A stretch of DNA of 64,000 nt, from contig NZ_WHOB01000089.1 of assembly GCF_013141775.1 (NCBI RefSeq), positions 124,001 through 188,000 of the forward strand, given 5' to 3'. The translations under genes were made by a program, and so were the position numbers. This DNA is from Paenibacillus phytohabitans. Lineage in GTDB: Bacteria > Bacillota > Bacilli > Paenibacillales > Paenibacillaceae. This document shows, in pieces, positions 1 through 7,252 of the stretch; position 1 is the stretch's first letter; every line of letters begins with the position of its first letter. The notes below the pieces were generated by a model, which did no database searches, was not told the origin of the DNA, and saw only the letters and a program-made list of their open reading frames with translations.

Positions 1-1010
1 GGCAGTATATGCGTACTTCCTACACCGGCAGCACTCCGGCTTTCAAAAGCTCGCTCTACATTGCCGATGCCAATCACAGCCAGTTCAATACAGACTGGGG
101 GCTGTTTGACCAGGCGCTGCCGACGGGGCTGTTCCTGAAACGTACAGATATAATGGATGGTGATGAGCAGCGGCAGATTGCCAAGGTCTATGTCTCCGCC
201 TTTCTGGAGACTACGCTGCACGGGAAGACGGAATATCAGCAATTGTTCCGTGATTACCGCAGCGGTGCGCAGTGGCTGCCGGATACCGCCTATTATAACC
301 GGTTCCAGAGCGGGACTTACCTTACGGTAGCGAACTACGAGGAAGACCGCAAAAGAAATACGGTGAAGGGCGGCACTGCCACAGCTGAAGGCCTCACCTG
401 GAGCGAAGAAGCGGCCAAGGACCGCGAGTCCAAGAACAAACCTTCATACGGTATTCTGCTGGAGCGCGGCAGCACCGCTCAGAACCAGGCTGGAGCTGGT
501 GATGCGGATGCTGGTGCGGATGCGGTTGAGGCCTCCTACAAGATTAAGCTTAGTGAATCACTCACCCGTAATCTTGCCGGTTCCGCCGCAGAGGGCTTAG
601 CCTTCTCCTTGGCTAACCGTAATTCCGACGCTGATGACGCAGAGGATGCGGCTGCACCCTCTGCGGCCGCTCTCTCCCCCGATGTGGAGGTGGAGCTGAC
701 CGACAGCAATGAGGTCACGGCACGGCTGCCCCTGGATGAGGTAATGGAGATTCTGCCATTGCCCCAGACCGAATTCACGATCAGCCCATGGCTGGAGGAG
801 CGGATCAGCGACGGCAAGTTCGGCGACCGCTCGGAAGCCGTCTTCCAGACCTACGAGCTGCCCTTTGAGCTGTTCCTTGAAGAGGAGCCAGCGCTTGATC
901 CGGACAAGCTGACCGAAATCACCTTCTACCTGCAAGGGGAAGATGACAAGATTATGCTGGATGACATCGGCTTCTATGAGCGGGATGACCAGCTGCAGGG
1001 GATGCAGTAA
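1..1010 (+). CDS. C-terminal part of an alpha/beta hydrolase-like protein (5' end outside window)
   Basis: The reading frame is open from base 3 and runs to a TAA at 1008-1010, so the true start lies upstream of the window. The visible part (about 335 residues) begins with a segment containing DANHSQFNT. This resembles the loop that carries the catalytic His near the end of alpha/beta hydrolases of the chlorophyllase/PHB-depolymerase-like type (family knowledge). It is followed by a long acidic tail with an Ala/Asp/Glu-rich stretch (roughly residues 150-230) and a beta-rich C-terminus that could be a jelly-roll-like module. The substrate cannot be deduced. The nucleophile Ser and acid residue would be in the missing part. 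Alternative: a non-hydrolase surface protein that merely resembles this fold. Confidence 0.6.
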   Translation, partial: QYMRTSYTGSTPAFKSSLYIADANHSQFNTDWGLFDQALPTGLFLKRTDIMDGDEQRQIAKVYVSAFLETTLHGKTEYQQLFRDYRSGAQWLPDTAYYNRFQSGTYLTVANYEEDRKRNTVKGGTATAEGLTWSEEAAKDRESKNKPSYGILLERGSTAQNQAGAGDADAGADAVEASYKIKLSESLTRNLAGSAAEGLAFSLANRNSDADDAEDAAAPSAAALSPDVEVELTDSNEVTARLPLDEVMEILPLPQTEFTISPWLEERISDGKFGDRSEAVFQTYELPFELFLEEEPALDPDKLTEITFYLQGEDDKIMLDDIGFYERDDQLQGMQ

Positions 1011-1082
1011 AGAGCCTACTCAGACGATAAAATTACTGTTCCGTGTCCCTTGTGCCACAAGGGTATATAATGAGCCCAAACG

Positions 1083-1124
1083 AAGAACGTCCCAGACTGC
1101 CAGCGGGCAGAGGGACGTTCTTTT
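1083..1124 (+). terminator. Intrinsic terminator after the hydrolase
   Basis: An 11-bp stem (AAGAACGTCCC paired with GGGACGTTCTT) encloses a smaller CTGC/GGCAG hairpin and is followed by TTTT. It lies about 70 bases after the stop codon. Confidence 0.8.
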
Positions 1125-1206
1125 GGCGTGAACCCGGAAAAGGGAAATCCTTATGCTTATTCTTATTCTTAAGCCCGCTTTCTATAGATAAGTCCATTGG
1201 CTTAAA

Positions 1207-1225
1207 TGTTGTATGAATTACAACT
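1207..1225. repeat. Single copy of the TGTTGTA-N5-TACAACA palindrome
   Basis: TGTTGTA and TACAACT flank the 5-base centre TGAAT. This has the same architecture as the units arrayed at 10921, 26735 and 51756. It lies between convergent genes, as those arrays do. Confidence 0.5.
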
Positions 1226-1257
1226 TAGATCCACAGATGGCGGCGTAATCAGCTCTA

Positions 1258-2307
1258 TCAAACAGCCACTACACAGACCGGAGACGGAACCTCCAGTTCA
1301 TTACCCGTAGGAATCAGCCGGCCGCTCTCGCTGTCGATCCTGAAGGATACGATGTTGCCGCTGTTCTGGTTAGCGGCGAGCAGCATGCCGCTGATAATGG
1401 CGAAATTCCGCGGTGTCCGGCCGCCGGAGATAACCCAATCCTCCGCTTCCAGCAGACCTGTCGCATTATCAATATGGAACAGGGCGATGCTGTCATGTCC
1501 CCGGTTCGATACATACAGGTATCTTCCGCATGGGGAGACGTGAATATCCGCCGCTGTATCATCACTTCCGGCCGTGTAATGCTCAGGAAGCGAGCTGACA
1601 TTCTGCAGGATCTTGAGGTTGCCCTGCTGCTCGTCATCCGCAAAAACGGTAACCGTATTATTCAATTCATTCACCAGATAGATCCATTGCCGTGAAGGAT
1701 GTACAGCCAGATGGCGCGGCCCGGAGCCCGGCGGCAGATCCACTTCGCGGTGGGTGACCAGCTTGCCCTCCTCCACGCGGTAGAACACAATCTGATCCAG
1801 TCCGAGATCGCAGACCAGCACATGATCCCCGGTTTTATCGGGAATAACGGAATGCGGATGAGGCGCATCCTGACGGTCTGCACGGATTCCTGAACCTTCA
1901 TGCTTAACCTGGGAGGACATGTCCTGCAGCGAGCCGTCACTGTTCAGCGGGAATACATTTACATTCCCTCCCGTATAATTAGATACGAATATGTAATCTC
2001 CTTGCGGAGCCACGGAAACATAACACGGCGCACCGCCTCCGGTAGCTCTGCTGCCCAGCGGGCGCAGCGCTTTGCTGCCGGATTCAATGGCGTAGGCGTG
2101 CACCTGGCCTTCATCCTGTTCACTTACCGCATATAATACGGTTCCTGCTGCATTTACAGCCAGATAGGAGGGATTCTCAATTCCGCGGGTGCCGCCCATA
2201 ATTCTCATTTCGCCCGTTTCCTTATCCAGCGCCCCCAACAGGATGGCTTCTTCCTTCTCACTACTATAGGTTCCGATATAGAACAACACTTCATTAGGCT
2301 GGTGCAT
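1258..2307 (-). CDS. Lactonase-family beta-propeller protein (6-phosphogluconolactonase-like)
   Basis: This is a 349-residue protein with the repeated blade pattern of the 7-bladed lactonase family, for example LAVNAAGTVLYAVSE, PHSVIPDKTGDHVLVCDLG, RHLAVHPSRQWIYLVNE and IHVSPCGRYLYVSNRG. Family members (YbhE/Pgl type) hydrolyse 6-phosphogluconolactone in the oxidative pentose phosphate pathway, though some act on other lactones. The start was set at the ATG at 2307 (MHQPNEV) because AAAGGAG lies 8 bases upstream. The frame is open for 20 further codons but without a ribosome binding site. It has no signal peptide, so it is cytoplasmic. It stands alone, transcribed toward the hydrolase. The exact substrate is inferred from the family only. 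Confidence 0.8.
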   Translation of the reverse strand: MHQPNEVLFYIGTYSSEKEEAILLGALDKETGEMRIMGGTRGIENPSYLAVNAAGTVLYAVSEQDEGQVHAYAIESGSKALRPLGSRATGGGAPCYVSVAPQGDYIFVSNYTGGNVNVFPLNSDGSLQDMSSQVKHEGSGIRADRQDAPHPHSVIPDKTGDHVLVCDLGLDQIVFYRVEEGKLVTHREVDLPPGSGPRHLAVHPSRQWIYLVNELNNTVTVFADDEQQGNLKILQNVSSLPEHYTAGSDDTAADIHVSPCGRYLYVSNRGHDSIALFHIDNATGLLEAEDWVISGGRTPRNFAIISGMLLAANQNSGNIVSFRIDSESGRLIPTGNELEVPSPVCVVAV

Positions 2308-2323
2308 GGCAACGGCTCCTTTA

Positions 2324-2338
2324 TTGTATAGTGTACAA
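2324..2338. repeat. Single TTGTA-N5-TACAA palindrome upstream of the lactonase
   Basis: TTGTA-TAGTG-TACAA lies 17 bases upstream of the lactonase start. It matches the core of the arrayed palindrome family but is shorter, and may instead be a local regulatory site. Confidence 0.35.
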
Positions 2339-2561
2339 ATATATAACCTGCACAGCGGTGTTTTCACTCAGCTGATCTCCGCAAAATTTACTATAACATG
2401 TTTATGTACCCAAGACATTACCAGGCTTAAACAGCATAAATATGGATACAATAGAATACTAATTCTAAGTGTGCAAGCAATATTTGACACTTGGTTTAAA
2501 CGTCTTGCAGAAGGTTAATAGTAACCATCGAAGATAACAAACACAAAGGAGCTGAAGAATA

Positions 2562-2822
2562 ATGAGTTTATTATGGATGTTGATTGTTGGTGGCGTGATT
2601 GGTTGGCTGGCTGGCCTGATTATGGGCAGAGATATTCCGGGTGGCATTATCGGCAACATTATCGCCGGTATTCTGGGTTCATGGCTCGGCGGCATGCTGC
2701 TGGGAAGCTGGGGACCTAAGATCAGCGACTACTATGTCTTCCCTTCATTGATTGGTGCCGTAGTTCTGATCTTCATCGTCAGCCTGATCCTGCGTTCGGT
2801 TGGCGGACGTAGCCGTTCTTAA
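2562..2822 (+). CDS. GlsB/YeaQ/YmgE-family small stress-response membrane protein
   Basis: This 86-residue protein is nearly all membrane. It has three hydrophobic segments (roughly residues 2-22, 28-48 and 58-79) rich in Gly, with the pattern GWLAGLIMGRDIPGGIIGNIIAGILGSWLGG that is typical of the transglycosylase-associated (GlsB/YeaQ) family. Family members are linked to envelope or general stress and have no established enzymatic activity. AAAGGAG lies 10 bases before the ATG. It is a monocistron with a strong hairpin just downstream. Confidence 0.9.
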   Translation: MSLLWMLIVGGVIGWLAGLIMGRDIPGGIIGNIIAGILGSWLGGMLLGSWGPKISDYYVFPSLIGAVVLIFIVSLILRSVGGRSRS

Positions 2823-2870
2823 GCCCTATGGCAGCATTCCTAGCTGAAGCTGCTGAAATACACTTATCAA

Positions 2871-2904
2871 GCAAACCCGCCAGGGTTAACCCTGGCGGGT
2901 TTGC
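2871..2904. terminator. Perfect hairpin, probable terminator
   Basis: A perfect 15-bp stem (GCAAACCCGCCAGGG and its complement) with a 4-base loop sits 50 bases after the GlsB-like gene. There is no strong T-run on the plus strand, so termination may be weak. Confidence 0.65.
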
Positions 2905-3020
2905 TGTGTGGACCATTCAGGGGCCGCCTTCACCACGGCCGGTGATCCATTCTGAATTGGATCTTTTTTCTGCTATAATGAAGAAATAAGTGACCCAAAT
3001 CACAGAGAGGAAAGTGAATC

Positions 3021-3527
3021 ATGGGCAATATCAACCCCTCACTTCTGCATGTGGGCTCCACGCTGGGAGCCGTGTTCATGGCGCTGATGGTTATTTTTAT
3101 CCGCCTGAAGGCTAGTGCCCGTCCGGTAACCGTCCGTAAAATATGGATTCCGCCGCTTGGCATGTCCACCGGATTCGCCATGTTTGTAGTCCCGGAAGTC
3201 AGATTTCCCTGGTGGTGGGCTGTCGCAGCTTTCCTGGTCGGCTGGTTTATCTTCGCCTATCCGCTAATGCGCAGCACCCGGTTCGAGGAACGGGAAGGAC
3301 AGATTTATGCCCAGCGCTCCAAGAGCTTCGCCTTCATTCTGCTTGGACTGCTGCTGATCCGCACCCTTCTCCATGAGTTTATCAATCAATATGTATCCGT
3401 CCCGCAATCCGGCGGATTATTCTTTATTCTGGCCTTTGGCATGATTCTCCACTGGAGAGTGTTCATGTATAAGCACTACACCCGGATGCTGCCTGCAGAG
3501 GCCCCAATACCACAGACCAGAGGGTAA
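3021..3527 (+). CDS. ccdC: CcdC-family membrane protein
   Basis: The 168-residue protein has about five membrane segments (near residues 8-28, 40-57, 63-82, 101-118 and 131-147). It carries the characteristic stretches IWIPPLGMSTGFAMFV and HWRVFMYKHY of the CcdC/DUF1453 family. Members are annotated with cytochrome c biogenesis from the Bacillus subtilis ccdA-ccdC neighbourhood, but their biochemical role is not firmly settled. Here the gene stands alone without ccdA or a thioredoxin. GAGAGGAAAG precedes the ATG by about 7 bases. The length matches the family. Confidence 0.85.
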   Translation: MGNINPSLLHVGSTLGAVFMALMVIFIRLKASARPVTVRKIWIPPLGMSTGFAMFVVPEVRFPWWWAVAAFLVGWFIFAYPLMRSTRFEEREGQIYAQRSKSFAFILLGLLLIRTLLHEFINQYVSVPQSGGLFFILAFGMILHWRVFMYKHYTRMLPAEAPIPQTRG

Positions 3528-3555
3528 GCAGGATACATACATCCTGGACAGCAGG

Positions 3556-3650
3556 GTGGAAACGGCTTTGCCGCCTTGTTCAAAGAGCGGTCACGTTTCA
3601 GCGGGAAGTATAAGGATGATTCGCGGAATGACACTTATGCATCCTTATAT
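3556..3650 (+). repeat. Two-hairpin intergenic element, copy A
   Basis: It starts GTGGAAACGGCTTTGCCG. A first hairpin pairs GAAACG with CGTTTC and CCGC with GCGG. A second pairs ATAAGGAT with ATCCTTAT. It is clearly homologous to 17578-17671 over its whole length, with the structure better conserved than the sequence. It lies between ccdC and ldh in an otherwise gene-free stretch (3528-3936). Confidence 0.7.
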
Positions 3651-3658
3651 CCACAAAC

Positions 3659-3706
3659 AGGGGGTGTCCCAAACAGCCATGATCATGACTGCTTGGGACA
3701 TCCCCT
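3659..3706 (+). terminator. Long palindromic hairpin, probable terminator
   Basis: A near-perfect inverted repeat (GGGGGTGTCCCAA paired with TTGGGACATCCCC, extending inward to ATGATCAT) is followed by TTTCATATTT. It could end ccdC transcription or the repeat transcript. Confidence 0.65.
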
Positions 3707-3936
3707 TTCATATTTAATAGGCGCCGGGCTTTCTGTATGGTTCTTAACAGCCCGGATCACATAATAATTATAGCAGTGAAGCAGTATAAGGCTGGACCGC
3801 CATATTTCTAACCTCCAATGTCAATTGTGTCGAAAAACGGGCAGGCGACGCATGACTTTTTCAACTTCATGTCAGGTAACTTCCGATAAGATCAGTTAGA
3901 ATAAAAGCATACTTCTAGAGAGTGGGGACAAGGCAA

Positions 3937-4899
3937 TTGAAAAGTAAATCGAGAAAAGTGGCAATCGTCGGCTCTGGTATGGTAGGTTCCAGCTGCGCCT
4001 ACTCCATGGTTAATCAGGCCATCTGCGATGAGATCATGATGATCGACCGCACCTACGACCGTGCCATGGCACAAGCGCTTGACCTCTCGCACTGCATGGA
4101 TTTCACCGGAACACGCACTAAGGTGTACGCAGGCACCTCCAGCGATTGCGCCGGGATGGATGTCGTCATTCTGACGGCAGGCGCCAATCCCAAACCAGGG
4201 CAGACCCGGCTGGATGTGCTGGATGCCGCCGCTGTTATTACCAGGGAGATTGTTACCGAAATTATGGCTGGAGGTTTCGACGGTATTTTTGTCGTAGCCG
4301 CGAACCCCGTTGATATTGTCACCTATATGGTATGGAAAATATCCGGCCTGCCGCGGCACCGGATCATCGGCACCGGCACCTCGATTGATTCTTCCCGCCT
4401 GAAGACGCTGCTGTCCGAGGTATTCACCATCGACCCGCGCAGCGTTAACGGTTACGCACTCGGCGAGCACGGGGAATCCCAGTTCGTGGCCTGGTCCCAT
4501 GTAACGATCGGCGGCAAGCCGCTTCTGCAGATCATGGAACAGCACCGCGAGCGTTTCAGCAGCCTGGACCTTGAGGATATCGCCCGCAAGACGAAAGATG
4601 CCGGCTGGGAGATCTTCACCCGCAAAGGCTCCACGCATTTCGGGATCGGCAGCGCACTGGCCTACATCACGCGCTCCATTCTGAATGATGAGCACAAAAT
4701 CATCGCCGTTTCGGCGATTCTGGACGGCGAGTACGGGCAAAGCGGCGTCTGCGCAGGTGCACCGGCCATTATTGGCAGCGGCGGTATCCAGGAACTGCTG
4801 GAGCTGAACCTCAGCGATGCTGAAATGGCGAAATTCGCAGCCTCATGCAGCATTATCCGCGGCGGAATTGAGAGTCTGCAGCTGGAAGAAAAGCTGTAA
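3937..4899 (+). CDS. ldh: L-lactate dehydrogenase
   Basis: NAD-dependent interconversion of pyruvate and lactate in fermentation. The protein has the Rossmann motif VGSGMVGSS near residue 11, the substrate-binding Arg in the QTRLDVLD region, and the catalytic His in GYALGEHGES (about residue 178), as in Bacillus LDHs. It has about 320 residues, the usual size. The frame also offers GTG at 3922, but nothing like a ribosome binding site precedes it. TTG at 3937 has GGGG about 9 bases upstream and gives the usual short N-terminus MKSKSRKVAIVGSG, so it was chosen with moderate certainty. A TGTCGAA heptamer (3828-3834), resembling a Spo0A box, lies about 100 bases upstream and may be chance. A convergent terminator follows. 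Confidence 0.92.
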   Translation: MKSKSRKVAIVGSGMVGSSCAYSMVNQAICDEIMMIDRTYDRAMAQALDLSHCMDFTGTRTKVYAGTSSDCAGMDVVILTAGANPKPGQTRLDVLDAAAVITREIVTEIMAGGFDGIFVVAANPVDIVTYMVWKISGLPRHRIIGTGTSIDSSRLKTLLSEVFTIDPRSVNGYALGEHGESQFVAWSHVTIGGKPLLQIMEQHRERFSSLDLEDIARKTKDAGWEIFTRKGSTHFGIGSALAYITRSILNDEHKIIAVSAILDGEYGQSGVCAGAPAIIGSGGIQELLELNLSDAEMAKFAASCSIIRGGIESLQLEEKL

Positions 4900-4937
4900 G
4901 CCTGACCTTGCATCTGCGGATTGATTCATTAAACAGC

Positions 4938-4992
4938 AAACACCCCTCTGCTTCAAACACGGTAACCCGTGCGGCAGAGGGGGTGTTTTTTT
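4938..4992. terminator. Bidirectional terminator between ldh and the chemoreceptor
   Basis: AACACCCCTCTGC pairs with GCAGAGGGGGTGTT around a loop holding CACGGTAACCCGTG. It is followed by a T-run on the plus strand and an A-rich flank on the other side, serving the two convergent genes. Confidence 0.85.
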
Positions 4993-5006
4993 ATTGCAAC
5001 CAGCCC

Positions 5007-7034
5007 TTAATGGAACTTCTCAATCTCGCTCCGCAATTCGGACATCAGCCCATTCAGGGATTCAGCCGAGGTTACAACCTTACCCATCAGATTCCGCTGT
5101 TCAGTTGAAGCCTCTGCAACCATCTCGGCACTTTCCGCAGAATCCCTTGCAATGATCAGCATATCAGAGATGGAAGCCGTAATCTCTTCCGTCCCGGCCG
5201 ACATTTGCTCGTTGATGGCAGATACATCCTGAATCTGCAAGGAAACCTCGCGGATGGAAGAACGGATATGGTTGAACGATTCGCCCACATTTTTCATTTT
5301 CCCCATACCGTCACCGATTTCAACTACGCTCTTCTCCATAGAGACCGCAGCATTCTTGGTGGATTCTTGAATCTGGCGGATCAGTTCAACAATGTTCACG
5401 ATGGCTCCATTGGTGCGCTCAGCCAGCTTCTTCACTTCGTTCGCTACAACCCCGAAGCCGCGCCCGTGCTCGCCTGCTCTGGCCGCTTCAATAGAAGCAT
5501 TAAGTGATAACAGCCCAGTCTGATTGGAGATTTCCGAGATCACATCCACGATCTGTCCAATTTGCTCTGATTGACCGGTCAGGTTGTTGATCAGCTCTGA
5601 AGTCTTCCCCGCAGTAGTGCTAATTACTGTCATCTGCTCAAGTGTAGCCTGGATCTCCAGATAACCGTTCTCTACCTCGGTACTGACCGTTTCCGCCTGA
5701 TCTGATACACTGACCGAGGATTCGGCAATTCTTTGCAGCCCGATGGCCATCTCCTCCGTGGCTCTGGCCGACTGCTCCGAACCTCTGAACTGCTCTTCCA
5801 TCCCCCGCGCCACTTCCTGGACCACGGTCTCGATCTCCGCCGAAGTATTGGAGGTCTGACTGGCATAGTTCAGCACACCCTCTGCAGAGACCGCTACCTG
5901 AGCGACTGTGGCATCGATTTTGCCGACAATTCCGGCCAGGCTTGCAATCATATCATTGATGCTCTGGCTCATCTGGCCAATCTCATCTCCGGAACGCACT
6001 GCCACCCGATCACTCAGATGACCTTCTGCCACCCGTCTCATTACACCGGAGATCGCTACTATCGGCTTCACAATCAAGCGGGTAAGATAAAGCGAGATTC
6101 CGATAACAACCAGCATAACTATAACAACGAATATCAGGGAGATGGTCTGTGCCGAAGTTACTTTGGCTGTAATCTCACTCTTTGGAACGCTGATCAGCAG
6201 CTTCCAGTCTGTACTGGGGATCGTACGGAAATAGGTGATGACCTGCTTACCGTCTTCGCCCTTGTAGGTCTCCGAACCCTTGTCGTTTGCCAGTATATTC
6301 TTGTAGGCTTCCTTCATTTCCGGCGTTCCGGCATAGTCCGCAATGTTCTTCCCGATCCGCTCCGGATCCGAAGAGGTATAATAATTCCCTTGTCCTGAAA
6401 TCACATATCCATAACCGGTTTCGGCTACATGGATGTTCTTGCTCATCTCCGTCAGAATATCAGGTGTTACCGAGAAGGCGATGCCTCCGGCGAATTGATT
6501 GTTTTTGTCCACTGCCGGAACGAAGACCGGAATAATATTTTTATTCAGCTGCTCCAAAAAAGACATATCGGCTACAGCCGGTGCATGGCTCGTCTTGGCT
6601 TCCTGGAAATAGGCCTCACCGCTGACATCGGCGGTAAGATTAAGGGAATTCGACAATACCCCTTCCTTATTAATGACACTGTAGCCTTCGGACTGCCTGT
6701 CGCTGTCTTCCAGCACCTTGACTACCGGGAATATAGTGCCCGGCTGTGCGGTGTCGAATTCAGGATGCATGGCCATCAGTTCCTGTACCGCAGACGTTTT
6801 GGAGTTTATCCATTCATCGATCCGTGTAGTATTCATCTCCAGGATACTCTCTGCCAGCTCCTCACTGTCCGCCCGGGTCACGCCCCCAAAGTATTGCATG
6901 AAAAAGAGGGTCGCTCCCAGCAGAGGTACAATGGCAACTGCTAAAATGACCAACGACCACTTTTTCTGCAGAGAACCAGATTTTCCATTGTTTGCATTCA
7001 TTTTCATTTTTGACCACAAGCCTGCCTTCTTCAC
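5007..7034 (-). CDS. Methyl-accepting chemotaxis protein with double-Cache sensor
   Basis: Transmembrane chemoreceptor of about 675 residues. A cytoplasmic start is followed by a first membrane helix (WSLVILAVAIVPLLGATLFF), an extracellular Cache-type ligand domain of about 260 residues with FPVVKVLEDSDRQSEGYSVI and a YGYVISGQGNYYTSSDPERIG segment, and a second helix (ISLIFVVIVMLVVIGISLYL). HAMP follows, then the MCP signalling domain with the invariant hairpin tip (GLLSLNASIEAARAGEHGRGFGVVANEVKKLAERT). The GTG at 7034 was chosen because GGGGGG lies 7 bases upstream; an in-frame ATG at 7070 has no ribosome binding site. It would signal to CheA/CheW. The ligand is unknown, but Cache domains often bind amino acids or organic acids. 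Confidence 0.9.
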   Translation of the reverse strand: MKKAGLWSKMKMNANNGKSGSLQKKWSLVILAVAIVPLLGATLFFMQYFGGVTRADSEELAESILEMNTTRIDEWINSKTSAVQELMAMHPEFDTAQPGTIFPVVKVLEDSDRQSEGYSVINKEGVLSNSLNLTADVSGEAYFQEAKTSHAPAVADMSFLEQLNKNIIPVFVPAVDKNNQFAGGIAFSVTPDILTEMSKNIHVAETGYGYVISGQGNYYTSSDPERIGKNIADYAGTPEMKEAYKNILANDKGSETYKGEDGKQVITYFRTIPSTDWKLLISVPKSEITAKVTSAQTISLIFVVIVMLVVIGISLYLTRLIVKPIVAISGVMRRVAEGHLSDRVAVRSGDEIGQMSQSINDMIASLAGIVGKIDATVAQVAVSAEGVLNYASQTSNTSAEIETVVQEVARGMEEQFRGSEQSARATEEMAIGLQRIAESSVSVSDQAETVSTEVENGYLEIQATLEQMTVISTTAGKTSELINNLTGQSEQIGQIVDVISEISNQTGLLSLNASIEAARAGEHGRGFGVVANEVKKLAERTNGAIVNIVELIRQIQESTKNAAVSMEKSVVEIGDGMGKMKNVGESFNHIRSSIREVSLQIQDVSAINEQMSAGTEEITASISDMLIIARDSAESAEMVAEASTEQRNLMGKVVTSAESLNGLMSELRSEIEKFH

Positions 7035-7128
7035 CGAATGTCCCCCCAGAAAACCGTTGTAATCTTCCATATGCTGTAAATATATAATGATATATCGGCA
7101 TAAATAGACAAAAAACATTATACATCCA

Positions 7129-7175
7129 ATAAAAAATAAGCCTCAGGACCCAATATTTAGGATCATGACGGCTTA
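7129..7175 (-). terminator. Terminator of the CadA-type gene
   Basis: On the minus strand TAAGCC pairs with GGCTTA around a loop with a short inner stem. It is followed by TTTTTTATT, about 75 bases past the P-ATPase stop. Confidence 0.6.
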
Positions 7176-7252
7176 CTTTTTCATAATTATTTCATAATTT
7201 ATAAATCAGAATCCGGCAAAAGTAGTGAATTTATAAATATGGCAGCTGAGCA

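Noticed and set aside
3820..3840. Rex operator upstream of ldh
   Set aside because: Only a TTGTGT half-like element is present; no palindromic TTGTGA/TCACAA pair was found.
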